Source: Anisakis pegreffii (taxonomy: Eukaryota > Nematoda > Chromadorea > Rhabditida > Anisakidae). Taken from it: a DNA stretch of 64,000 bases. The stretch is taken from the NCBI GenBank assembly GCA_035041965.1, contig JAPYMA010000539.1, forward strand, positions 1-64,000, given 5' to 3'. How positions within the stretch are numbered: position 1 is the first letter of the stretch; the number at the start of each line of letters is the position of its first letter. The notes under the pieces are model-generated. The model had not been told where the DNA came from, did no database searches, and was given only the letters and a program-made list of their open reading frames with translations. The position numbers and the translations under genes were made by a program. Positions 11,086 to 24,200 of the stretch are shown piece by piece.

Positions 11086-13696
11086 GCTAACAATAAGCAA
11101 ACGCTTCTCATCTCTCCGGTTGAACAATCAAAACGAACTGTGAACAAAACGAAAGACTATTCGAGAACTTCATTTAAATTTGTCGGAATAAAAATGAACA
11201 ATTTATGAACACCAGCGAATTCATTCAAATACATGATGAACTGAAAAACAGATGGGCGACAATATGAAAGCATGGTGACGGAAACAACCAAAACAGATGA
11301 ATTCTGTCGCTATTTCACAATTTCAAGTTAAATTACTCAACAATACGAAAAGCGATCTGAGTTTAGCGGTTTTTATAACTGTGAACGGTCATCGTGCTAA
11401 CTTCATTCAGTGATAGTTCGCCAAACAAGTGAACGATTTGTCAATGCCTATCGCTCACTAGAAAGGGATTGTTAGTATTGCGCATAAGCAAATCGCATGA
11501 TGACCAATGCACGATGGAAATAACAAATAAGAAATGACATGCGAATCAAGCTGCATTTCGTACAAGTTGACTGACTGGTGTAGTCATCTGAAAATTCTTG
11601 ATATTCCTTCGGTTTATCCTGGAAAGCTGCAAAACATAAGACTTGATCGTTTCATTCGCAAATATAATTTGCAGTTAATTCTGATCCATTTCCGTTTCCT
11701 TTGCGGCGATTACAATGGATACGAATGAATAATTGGAATACAAACCAGAAATGATTTGTTCGGAGGGTGTTTCGCTAGCATTGATTGTCCTTAACAAGTG
11801 TTCCGGGTAATGCCACTTCAAAAGATTTCTGCTCGAACAGAAGAAAATACCGAAAAAAGCTGACGACAAGATTGATGCAGTGCACAATAAAAGGGCAAAA
11901 TCTCATTGTTGCGTTTGAAAGTGGATTGAATTATGCGTTGAGTTTGTCGAACATATGTTCATTGCTGAGAATAAATGAACGATAGGAACGCACACAGCGA
12001 CAAAATATCCGATGAGATCAAATGGAGTGATAGTTAGCAGAGCGTAGATTTATTCATTCATTAGTTCATTGTTTTATTTCATTCTTTCCTCGAAATCAGT
12101 AAATCAAAATGATTTGTTGCATTCAGTTCGGTTTCAATGAGTGCTTTAAAAGGGAATTTGATTTGTGAAGCCATCAAAGCATTGTACCACCACACTCAAG
12201 CTCCCCGATTATATTAATCAACCTACTGCAAATTTCAATTACTAAAGATTCAGGTTCTCGAAGTGTTCTCCATCACATGCGTTCTATCCGTTTATCAGAT
12301 GTCACAAAAAGCGGCTGTAATTCATTGACTGACTGAATATGGTTCTACAGAGACGATCTGCAATAAATTCAGCATGTAACTGGCCAGTGACTTTCGAATG
12401 CCTTCAAGAATGTTTTCATTGCGCAATTGTTATTGCCGTTACTATTTATCAACTGAACAGGGATGATTGATTATAAAACGAATGATTAGATATGCGAACG
12501 AATACTCCTCGTATATTCTATTGTTGAATCAACGGCGATGGCCACCTTAGCCTGTCAGATTATTGCCATTATTGTTTATGTATGGAGATCTTCATTAATC
12601 GATGATATCTGATCATTGGATCTGTTGAGAAGTATAGCAATTAAGTGCTTATGAATGAGCGAAGAAAAACCAATAAACAATGATGGATGACCATCAAAAT
12701 GTGAGCTTTTTGCTCTCAGAAAGCAAAACTCATAAATCTTTTCAAATATTCATTACGCATGGAATGGTGATTGTTTTTGCGTGTGATTGTTTTTGTGAAA
12801 GGATCGCGACAGAATGTTGAATAGACACGTTTGAGAGTGATGCATATGAATAGTCAGATGAAGAATGGATAATGAATACGTTTTCATTTCATTGTTTTTC
12901 TTCAATTATCTCATTCATTTATTTGTTTTTTGCTGCTTTGTTGGTATGAAGGACGGCTTTCTTTGAGGTGCCGTTCTCGGTCATGTTCACGGCGATAATT
13001 TTTCAATTGGAATGATTGAAATGGTTTTGTTTCATGCCTATGCGTTCATTCAAGATATATAAATAAATCTTTGAAATTGTTCATATCCGACTTCGAAGAC
13101 CAAAAACACCGAGCAGAAAAACAATGAATATGGCATGTCTATGCTATCTGCTCCACGAATAAAGTATAAAAGAGATGAGCACACAGACTTAACAAATTTT
13201 ATTTCTTCATATCCGTCGTCTCATGTTAATGCATTAAGCACCGAATCGCACGTTCTGTGTCATTCTTTCGTTCTTGGCCTATATCATTGGTATGCTCGTG
13301 TTGTAGTTATAGATTCTAATATGTAAATTACTGTAGAGTATCTGGCTAACTTTGTCTTTGTTTCTCCCCAGTTGATTATATTTGAATATGTTACACGATA
13401 ATATTCTGATAGGTTTTATTGTAATCTGATGATAACATCTTAAAATGTAATCATCTGATAATCTTCTCGAGATATTATTATCAGATGAAGTTGAAGGTAA
13501 TGAACTGAGTTACTGTGCAGTGAACATGACTTCTTCACTGTGCTGATTGAACATGAGGCGAATGAATTGCCTGCTTTTAATTATGATTATTCAATAGCTC
13601 AATCTTATAATGAGGTAATTATTCTATTAAAGAATTGTTTTTGCCTCATTAAAGTATTGTTCTTTTGAACCACCTTCGATAATTATTTCCCATGCC

Positions 13697-13745
13697 AAAC
13701 AACTTATTAATCCGAATATCACATAATCGGATTAATAAGTTGTTT
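13697..13745. repeat. Perfect 19-bp inverted repeat, 11-base loop
   Basis: Arms at 13697-13715 and 13727-13745 are exact reverse complements, separated by 11 bases. The arms are AT-rich but not simple sequence. Short TTCCCAT words flank both sides. It could be a small foldback element, a hairpin RNA or a terminator-like structure. Confidence 0.9.
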
Positions 13746-14375
13746 CCCATTGTTTCCCTCACTTGCGGTTTCCCACTGTTTTTTCTGGCCGCTCAAAATA
13801 CCAACTCCACATTCGAATGATGATTTTTGTTCGCGAATAAGCTCTTAATCATCACAAGTGGATAAAAGTTTTTCCAAGAACAATTGATCATATAAAAATT
13901 TCAAAGATCAAACAATAACTTCGAGTTAAGAGACAATACAGTAGGACAGAAGTAGCCAACTTTTCCCAAATTTCTCTTTTTCGTAGGTCATAATTTGAAG
14001 TTGCCAAATTTCATCATTGTGATAATCCAAATCCATATGGCATGAAAGTTTAGAGTAAATCGCATTTCGTCAACTAACGCAATGAATTTCCAACGTTTTC
14101 AATTCAACCGTATGAAAAGGCATTTAAAATGTGTCAATACCTCACTATTGTCATTAAGTTGGATTAGCTGCGAAAACAGTTCGCACCAATCACATTCACA
14201 TTTCTCATAATAATGAGCATGGATTGCTAAATTGAAAAACAAACAACAGTATTCAGTGCTTTGCATGATGTCTTGTTCGATTCGTTCGTTCTCTCATGTA
14301 ACCTAATCTAGTCCCACTCGTTGTACAGGCGGCACACAAACCATTCGTTGTGAACGAGGAACGCACTAACATCAA

Positions 14376-14521
14376 GACCATTGATATCCGTATATATCCC
14401 TCTCTCCATCCACCCTCCTCTGCCTGCCTTTATCCCTCGTAAATCCGTGACCATTGATATCCGTATATATCCCTCTCTTCATCCACCCTCCTCTGCTTGC
14501 ACTTATCCCTCGTAAATCCAT
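14376..14521. repeat. 73-bp tandem duplication
   Basis: The unit at 14376-14448, beginning GACCATTGATATCCG, is repeated at 14449-14521 with a handful of substitutions. The unit is pyrimidine-rich on the plus strand. No coding sense. Confidence 0.9.
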
Positions 14522-15904
14522 CCTAATTCCTTCCCTCGTTCGCTCCATTCTCTCACCATCTCTCTCAATCGGTCAGTGTCAATGATGATGGCGTCCTGTT
14601 TTCTCAATCATTTGTTTCAAATCAACGACCCATTCAAATGTTGACTCGACCCACCTCAAAGTATAACATCCTTCAGGGTTAACTTTTTCCGTTGATTTCC
14701 GTTTGCGTTCACCTCATTTCTGCTTGCTCATTTGATGATTATCTCATGTCATTGTGTTTATCTCCTCATTATTCCTTCCCACCCATCGTTTTTGTCAGTC
14801 CAACTGCAACCATCAATCACCAAATTGATTTGTTCGTTCGTCTTCATTCTGATATACCTATCAATCGAGTGAGCTAAGTGAATTATGCTAAGATATTCTC
14901 ATATTCTCATTCAATTATGAAGAAGATGATTTTGATGGTTTGTTATTTCATGATCATATCATCCATGCGATTGTGATCTGATTTCGGAAAACTTTGCCAA
15001 TCGCTTCAAAGATAAATGTTCTCATAGTTCTATTGCAGGTAGTAGTTCGGATTGTGATTTTTTTGAAGACTTTCGTTATATTTGCGATAATCTTTGGTTA
15101 GACTTTGCTGATTTTTCGAATTGAGTTGTTTTGAAGCTGTCAACTTATGTGCTTTGCTGGCTAAATAAGTTTCTCGATATTATTCACAGTGATCGAAATG
15201 AATCTTTAACTGGAAGCGTTATGTAATGAATTATCCTCTAAAGATATGAATATCGTATGTGTTCACAAGGTGAACATCCGTCAACACTTTGAAATTCTCT
15301 TCAGTTATCTGAGGCGATATTTTACTTGCATGAATATATTTGCATGAATCTTACGAGCAGAACTTTTGCATTTATTGAGGTGTATCTTTCGATGCATAAG
15401 TTTTGCGTTGACATATATCTCTCCTTGCTTTGATGGTATTATTTACACAAATGTAATTGATAGTTTGTTCGTGCTGCCATAATTCCAAATTCAAATAGCG
15501 CGCATTCATGGGGTGCTATCCCGCAGTGATTTATTTACGTTATGCATTATAAGGTATATCGGTCAGCCGGATGCACTTTCGTCTCATTCGTCCACAGCAA
15601 GTTTGCTTATTTAATCAATGAGCAAATTTCATCTTAATCCGATGGGAAAATACTTTTGAAGTGAAGATTGAATTGAATCTTTCGAAAGTCATCGAAAGAT
15701 GTTTAATATCTTAAATTGATCAGACATATTCTCATGCAAATTTAATCTAAGTTTGGTGCTAAATTTGAACAATACACTTCTGTCTTCAACCTATTATTGT
15801 TATCAACTAGAATTGTTCACTTCTTTCTCAACTGATTGAGACGACGGAGAAGTCAGCACCTATTAACAGAATTGATCATTGACTATGGACACGAAATGAA
15901 CTGT

Positions 15905-16085
15905 AACACCTCATTGTCATTGTTAACATTATCACCATTATCATCGTTACTGTCATCCTTGTCGATCAGATCACTATCGTGGTTGTAATCATTAGCTGGA
16001 CTTCTCCAGTCATCATTATGCTGTTGTTAGTGCTGTTATCCTTGTAATTATCTTTCTTATTCATAACAGTATCGTCATTATGAAA
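15905..16085. repeat. Degenerate ATN/GTN trinucleotide tract
   Basis: Loose repetition of ATT, ATC, GTT and GTC triplets, without a pure core. Confidence 0.5.
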
Positions 16086-18152
16086 CAAGTGCAGTCACAT
16101 GTTCAGCAACTCTAGACTGTACATTTTGAAATTCAATTAATCATTTCAAAAATGTTAGAAAAACGTCGACGAATGAATTGATTTTTTTCAAGTCCTTCCC
16201 TCCCTCACACGATGGGATGGTTACATTTCAGAACAAAAAAAATCGCCTTCATGTTTTGAATGGAATTTTGACGCTTGCATTCCATTGTTAGAGCACATGA
16301 ACAATATGCTTCACATTGTATATTCGACCTTTACAATGAATCATTCAGCTTCATACATTCAACGAATTCATTTCATGAGCACTTCACGTTACTCATTCAT
16401 TCACCTCACCTCACATTCTACATTGTTGTTTATATTTCGAACACGAAAAAAGCGTTTTCACAAATGCAGTAAGCAATAAGAATGCGAAAATATAACACTT
16501 CAAACCGAACGCTTTCAATTCACTTGATTCTCGTTTGTATTCAACGCAAATTCTTCTCAGTTTATTGAGCAGAGCACCGCATCGAATCGAATCGAATCGT
16601 TCATGTTTTAGAGCGATATCAACGAGGAAGTAAGTGTTATCTCATACAAACACTAACATAAACATACGCTAAACCGATGATCGTATATTTGTACTTATCT
16701 TAAGCGAAGGGAGAGGAGATGAAATGTGATAGATAGAAGATATACGGCGTCAGTTTTTGCCCCGTTTCATTCTCCTTCATATCCTCCCTCTCCGTTCATT
16801 GTCCCCCTCCCCATTCAACACCAAAAATTGACCCGCCTAAAAGCGGTGGTTTATTGCTGTGTTGATGTTGTTTGAGCCGTCTTATAATCATTCATCTATT
16901 CCTCGAAAACTGATCATTTTTTATGGTGCTGATCAGGAATATTATTTGTTGTTGTTTCTGTCACCATTCGATTCACTGAACATTTTCCTCATTAACTTTC
17001 AGCATTTCATTCATTGCCATCTTTTTCTTTTTCCCTCAAACGCAACAGACCACGAACAAATTGAGGAGAGGCGCATATCTCAATAGATATTCTTAAGACT
17101 GACACATTTTTGAAATAAGATCTGATCGTTTCATTGTTTTTATTTGGTTTTTTTGAGTCGGTGAAGTGAAATTGAAATGAATGAATGAATGAATAAAAAT
17201 TTCGAATATTTCCAGCAGATGGTTGACATGAATGATAAGGTGATCATGGAAAAATAATTACGGCTTCTTATGTCAATGAATAAGAACTAAATCATCGTAG
17301 TAATTGTCAGATCTCAAAAAATGCTACTATTTAGTAGTAGGCATTGCTATATACCTAATGAATAGCTAAAACCACATTCAGTATTAATATTGGTCTCGTT
17401 ATTAATTATTACCTATTTCCAAAGGAAAAATATAATGCTTTCGTAGATATGCAGCCAGCTCAAAGTTGCAGTTCAATTGCTCATTGAAACCCATCTAACT
17501 GATATGATCTAGTTGATTCGGGAGATTGATCTAATTCGGGAAATGTTCAAGCATTTTGAACAAGAAAAATTTGTAGACCTAAATGAACACTTTTGCAAGA
17601 TGAAGACTAATTGTTTTGTCACATAAGCAGATTTTGATTGAACCACCACACGAATGTGAGCAATTTTGCTTTAGGGTGATGGGCTCTGATAGAGTCTCAA
17701 GATAAACTCATTCGTTTGCATTGATCACAGAACCACTCATCGCTCCTACTATTAGCTGTTGGGCTATAAGGAGTGCCTCAAGCAACTCCTAAAGAACACT
17801 CACCTATTCAATACAACCATTTCGGTTTCTTTGATCATTTCAATACTCACAGCAAAATCATCCACTGAAGACAGTGATATAACACTCAATTTTGACTAAA
17901 ACTTTCCGGGCGAAGAAGACGGATTCGCGAAAATTGGCCATAATCAAAAAATATTGTAAATGTGACGAGGAAAAGATTAATGACATAATTTTTCATATGC
18001 ACTGAACGAATCTAGTCGAGATAAACGAATTGACAGAAATTTAATCAACGTATCCGGAAACGAGAGAACATGAATAGATAATTTGATACAAAACAGATGG
18101 TCGCCTGGCTTAGGGTCGATAGCATTGACAAATTGATTTATGTGCCCAGTGC

Positions 18153-18295
18153 ATGGGGAAAAACGTTATCAACTACGCATTACCTCTGAAGAACACTTGG
18201 ATTGTGTATACGATGAGGTTGCGACCGTTGCTGAATACTATCCGATATTCAGCGTTTTCTCCAGTGGACAGATCACGGTCACTGCACAATGTTTC
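18153..18295 (+). CDS. Candidate first coding exon of the C2-RGS gene
   Basis: ATG at 18153 opens 47 codons that end in phase 2 before GTGTGA at 18296. The next secure exon (19674) needs exactly phase 2. The end reads SPVDRSRSLHNVS, a basic serine-rich stretch that fits the following N-terminal region. Another frame of the same DNA is also open and protein-like, and the donor is not strong, so this remains a candidate. Confidence 0.35.
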
Positions 18296-21200
18296 GTGTG
18301 ATTCAAAACATCTCCAATAGCTTTTCAGTTCATGATCTTTTCATTCGAGTTTAATTCGTTCAACAAGTTGCCATCTATTAACGCCGTTGCCGAAATGAAT
18401 CGATACCTTAAGTTCAAATTATGCAATCATTTTAGAGTAATTCGTTGTTTGGTCGATAAATTCAAATGTGTTGTGTTTGCTTCAAAATGTTTGTATTGGA
18501 ACACATCACATGCATGTGTTTCACATGGATGGATGTTTCATATGGCACTCGTTTGAAATATGTGCCAGATTTTATCTAATTGACAACGCGTTCACTGTTT
18601 CAAGCGAACGCTTTTTTTTGAACAAATATGCGATCGCTCATTCAAAACCGATATTACTCACACTCATTAAATTTTCATATTGAGCATTTCATAGGTTCTG
18701 TCCGCCAAGTTCAACTGAAATGTATTGTAACTTATTTGTGGAAGAAAAATCACTTGCGGAAAATTATCCTTCACAACGGAATTCAACTTATTTCAATTTT
18801 GAATTATTCACCAATAATTTTTTTCTCAATCAAATTCAAATTCTTAGCATGTCACAATTAGCATGTTCTCATTCGAATTTCATTTCCAATCAGCGATCAT
18901 CATTCATCGCTGATCGCGAGTGTGCGTGATCAACAGCATTAATCACTCATCCTCATATGAACTGATTGCATCAATTATTGATCGTCATGCGATCACATCT
19001 GCCTTTTTCAATATCTTTCGGAAACAATCCGCTGTTTGGATTGCTAAATTGAACAGATTTGACAATAACGAAAGTAGTGTTGACATCAAAATGCACTGAA
19101 AACTCTCAATAACCGTTGTGTCATCTTAACATGTTGAAAATAACTGCTGTAAGACATTCGAACTTATTTATTTAAGAGATACTTGATAACACTAATCCGT
19201 GACATTGCCGTTCTTATTCAAATAATCACACCGACAATCTCAGTAATACAAAGAATTATACGAACGGTGATAATGACATCGCTCGATTTCTTATCTCAAC
19301 AAACACAGCCCTAATACCTTGCACCTTCCTATCATAATGCTTGTTTCAATCGATTTCAGCTCACAGTTCCTTACGAATATTATCGTTTCGCTTGAAAGAG
19401 ATTTGTAAATTCTTGAAATCAGCCTGTTTATCAGCTTTATTTGCTTTCAATTTCATGCGTTTCATTCCTATTTGCTCACCTCATCCATACTGGAACGTTT
19501 GATAATTCAGTCTGGAGAGAGGGCATCGCTTATGTTATTGGTATTGTTATTGTTGCTGTTATCATTGATACGTCGCCTATATGTCGCTTCATTAACTAAT
19601 TGTAAGCATGAGTGGATAAAAATGAAGAAGATCAGATTCCTGATCATTGATTTTGTTTTCATTGATTTCGCAGCGAATCGTTGCTGACTGAGGAATATCT
19701 TAAAAGCAAACAGCCTATTAGCACTTGCAGAATGTGTGATTTGTACAATGCAAACAAACGCAATCGTAAAGCACTCAATCTGCATTCATTAAACGATCGG
19801 AAACGTATCCGTGAGGATGCCACTGCTCCAGAAAGTGACACGCTGATGAATCTCAGTTCAGACCTCGATGAAGAGGATTTTACCGATGGTTCGTTACATA
19901 TTTATCATTGAATTCCGGTTTTTTTACAATCACTAACATGCATCGAGTTGTGAACTGGTGTGAGATTAGTTCATGCAGTCAGATTTTTTAAAAATCGAAT
20001 TGTGAGGGAATATCTGAATTCTGTTTCGATTCATTGCTGACAATGAGGATGTGACAGGTCACTAACGAGCAGTCAGTTTTCATTTGTCCAAAGTTTCTCC
20101 TTGTAAGCCGGTACAGCTATAAAGGGTCTCCGGTTTGAACAGTTCGTGACTGATCAATATGACCTGATTTTGCGCTATGAATATGAATGAGAATTTGGAA
20201 CTGTTTGCAGAAAGTCCATCGGATATTACGTCAGATAGTGATTTCCATCGTCCAATGCCAGTGGCTCGAGGCGCAGATCGACACTGGTTAACAAGGGGAC
20301 GTGAACGGAGAAGGTGATTTGAATAATCGAAGATTTGAACTTGAACGAGATGTTCTGAACATGTGTTGATAGTGAATTGATTAATCAAAATAGATCATCG
20401 AACAAAACTAAGAGTGATGAGAAAAATCTCAAAAGAAGTTCATTACATAACGATGTTTCTGTATCGCAACATCTTGCATTGATCAGATTATCATTCGGTC
20501 GCTTATCTTACAATGTCACTGAGCCATCTCCACAGCTTCACGATATGACCGAATTAAGAATTCAAATTCATTGTTGTCTTTGAGTGTCCATGCAGTTATC
20601 ATTTTCACTCACCAATCTGAACCTACCGGGAGACATTTTTTTGTTCATTCATGAATGATGCATCATTTTGCAGTCGTCGAGCCCAAGTTCCGTGTGGCAT
20701 CGGTGCGCATGCCCGACTTCGATTCGATTCAATCTCAACCATCGCTCCAGTCGATCATTCGTCGTCATTCGAAGATGATGATGATGAACTCTATGGATTA
20801 TATACACCGGTGACGAAAGGCCGAAGCTCACCTCCACGATTGCTGAGAGGGCTTAGCATGATTGAGGTAGTATAACTGGTTATTTGCATAGTGTGGAATT
20901 TGATCAGTTCACCTAATATGGCTCTCAATTTTTTGGATGTTTGTCACGATCGGGATTTGAACTTAGCCAATGATCAAACCATGAAATCAGATCATACGTG
21001 GATCACTCAGTGTTTAGTATTCAGATTGATTTCGTACTGATTCAAAGATCGCTCATGAAACCAAAAATTTCGTAGCAAATTAAATTTCAAGCCAAATAGA
21101 AGAGACAATGAGGCCAAATGAGCTGAATTTCATCTCTGCACTCGAAAAGTGAATCAATCTGTTTGGCTAACAAGCGATTTCCACTGTATGCGAGTTAAAT

Positions 21201-24200
21201 AGGCGAATGGAAGTTTCGTTGTTGATATATTCAAATGAAGCTTGTGCAAATTGAAGGAGCTGTCACCGATAGGTGATCCAGAGGATGTGGATGTCCCAAA
21301 GGTGCCGTCATTACAGTTGACTCGTAATTGGAGACCACTGCAAACGTCCACAACAACTTCGGTTCATCACATTGGACTTCCAAAAACTAATCCACGTCAT
21401 ATCAACAAGGTTGTTCGTATTTCCAAATATTACAGCGGCACATTTTTCGTTCAAAACCCAATCGAATTGTACATATTTCATGCGCTACTACTGAATATGG
21501 ACAGATACATCAATCTAATTTCGAATGATCTGGTATTTGTAACTGTTTTGATCGTCAAAATTTACAGTATGAATCCGTCACCTTCGCACACTTCGATCGT
21601 CTTATTTACAAAGAAATGAAACGAATGCAAAAGTAGAAAGAATTCTAGTTTCTAGTTGAGAAGGATAAGAATAATGAATTTCAATGAAGAAATCTAAGAA
21701 GTTTGTTTTAGTATGCACAAGCAACGTCGTCAACACCGCGTGTCCGTGGAAATAATCGAAATTCAGTACTTAGTTACAATGTGGCTGAATATGATGCACT
21801 GGAGCGACCATTAAGTTTTTTTGAGGAGGTACGTGGGTAATTATGCATTGCAAAATGAACGTTAACTTTGAGTTGTTTGCATTTAAAGTGATTACTTTCG
21901 TCAAATATGTCAACCTGAAACGAGAAACTATTCACATGTATGTTTATTGACATACAGAAAATATCCGAAATGTCACAAAATGATTTCAAACATTTAACAT
22001 TTTAACTTTTCCATAGAAATCAGTGTGAAAAGTAGTGCATCGTAACAGTTACATAGAAGATTACAAATGAAATCGCCATTGTTTGTGTAAACTGTACTTG
22101 AGATCATTCGAAATCTTAGGAGCCGTCAAAAGAATGGTCACGACCAACTTCGCAGATTCTCTCATCGGTCTATCATGCCGCATCGAACTGGAAACCCGAC
22201 CACTTCGGTCTGCCGGCTCCATTCGCTCGACGTATCGGTTGTAAAGGCAAAATTCATTTAACGATGTCACTTTCGGGACGATTTCTAACCATCAGCGTTG
22301 TCAAGGCTACGTTCTTCTTGGACCCTTGTCAATCACAAGCATCCTCTTATGTGAGAGTACGTTTTTTCAGATCATATGCATCGAATAGTTAGTTATGCGA
22401 GTGAAGAATTATCTCTCTGAATTATCGTTCATCATTCGTAAAAGAGGCAATTATAACTTATTGTTCTCTGTTTATTAGTGATCTGACTGTTTGCCACGAA
22501 AATAATAATTGCAATTCCATCATTTCACGCAATGTATAGGTGGAAATGAAACGAAATCCGCGTTACAAGAAGCAGTTGAGGTCATGCTCTGAGGATCGCT
22601 TCTACGAGACCGAACACGAGCAGAGTTTTCGTACTCGCCTTGTGCCGTTGAACAATCGACCGAATTTCTATGAAAATTTCTCATTGTATGTCAGAAAATG
22701 TTTCTTTTATTCGATGTTTTACTTTCCATTTCGTTTGATTGCGTAGATCAGTGGTTCTCACAGGAAGTCAATTTACCTGTTTTCGGTAATTTCGGAGTAA
22801 CGTCGGTCTGCCGGATCATTAAAAAAGGTTCCGATCCAGAACACAGCTGTTCCTAAGGGCATAATTTCTACAGTATTCACTCATCCACATAGAGTGTGCT
22901 TCAGTCAAAAATACTCTGCGTAGAACAAACTCATATCATGTTATCGAACTTGCGACTACGGGAAACACCCTTATCGACGTCTTTTATCGCACGTTTAAGT
23001 AAATCCGTTAAAGAGATGTTGGTGATGCGCAATGCAAATTTGACCAATATAACCCTACTATAATAGTCTTTCAAAGTGTTTCTAATCGAAAAACCCTTCC
23101 ATCTTTTCAGTGAACTACATCGGAGAAATTATCATCACCACGACTTAATTGGTGTGAGTGTGTGGATCACGAACGCCGATAATACATCGTAAGTTAATTG
23201 ATTCATTTCTCTTATTTTCCTCATTTAATTCTCGCAATGTTAGGAGCATTTAACTTAACAAAAAGACTAGTAATTTCCTCAGTGAACAACTCTACTGTTC
23301 TATTCATTTGCGAAAAGTATTCGAAATAAGATAACTTTAACCTAAAGCGTTAAGACTAGTTTCACGATTACTCATTAATTTATCAGTCTTCGTCCGTCTG
23401 ATTTTGTCAGTTTCAGTGCGATTAGCCTCAATTTAGTTCACGTCTGACTAATCCATCTTGATTAAGTCGAAGCGCTCGTCAGCGAATCTTGATTTTGTTT
23501 AATTCTTATGTTGAAAGCGCTCGTTTTCCGTCGATCTTTACCACTTATCGCCTCATGAGGATATTGAATGATGGTTGATCAGCAAGTTGTTTTGGGCTTA
23601 TCATTGATAAAATGCTATTTGAATGGAAGCATGGAATGTGTGGGCACCTCAGATGAATGATTATTGTTTTTGTGACATTGGAAAACGTTCGCTATAATTA
23701 AAAGTCGATAGAATTTGTCGTTTCTTTTGGTGTTTTAGCTGTCAGTAGAGTTCGATAAGTTTAGGCGCGTTGACGTTTCATTAATTTGTGGCATCGCTTG
23801 TGATATTGATCATAGTTGGATGTGATTCCCATTGAAATTCGTTTCCGGTTTAGGGAATGAACTTATTGAACTGTGCTCCTATAATATTATACTCGAAAAA
23901 TAGATCGTCTGAATCGCTCTGACCTTCATTTCCGCGATGTTTCAATGCATTTGTCGTGCATGACTTCCGTTGTTGCCCAGTATAAGATGCAATTTTCATG
24001 TGGTGTTAACATTTATTATCGAACGCATTTCAGTGAATATTGTTGACCTGATGTTAAATTTCAGACGTAAAAGAATGTTGGGTTGTATGGCTTTCCCTGT
24101 ACGACGACTAATCAAAAAGGCCAATATGATGGTAAGTTCTATTGCAAGTTGCTCTCACATTTACCGACTAAGGGTAGATATCGTTTGTCAGCTGAATACT

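Larger units (their letters stand above)
11078..18152. other. 7-kb gene-poor stretch between ubc-9 and the C2-RGS gene
   Basis: No supported gene. Contents seen: a hairpin at 13697-13745, a 73-bp tandem duplication at 14376-14521 in a CT-rich stretch, and degenerate ATN triplets at about 15905-16085. At 16617-16634 an 18-base segment sits between a TTTTAG acceptor and a GTAAGTG donor and could be a 5' non-coding mini-exon of the downstream gene. Open frames here look like chance. Confidence 0.5.

Noticed and set aside
18885..18920. Short inverted repeat ATCAGCGAT/ATCGCTGAT
   Set aside because: Nine-base arms are too short to stand out.
19472..19687. Leucine-rich stretch that looks like a signal peptide before GTAAGC
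   Set aside because: It comes from loose TTG/TTA triplets, and the donor leaves phase 1 whereas the next C2-RGS exon needs phase 2.
20862..20873. TGAGGTAGTAT, the first bases of let-7 family microRNAs
   Set aside because: It spans the end of a C2-RGS exon (ATT GAG) and its GTAGTA donor, and no complementary arm lies nearby, so no precursor hairpin can form.
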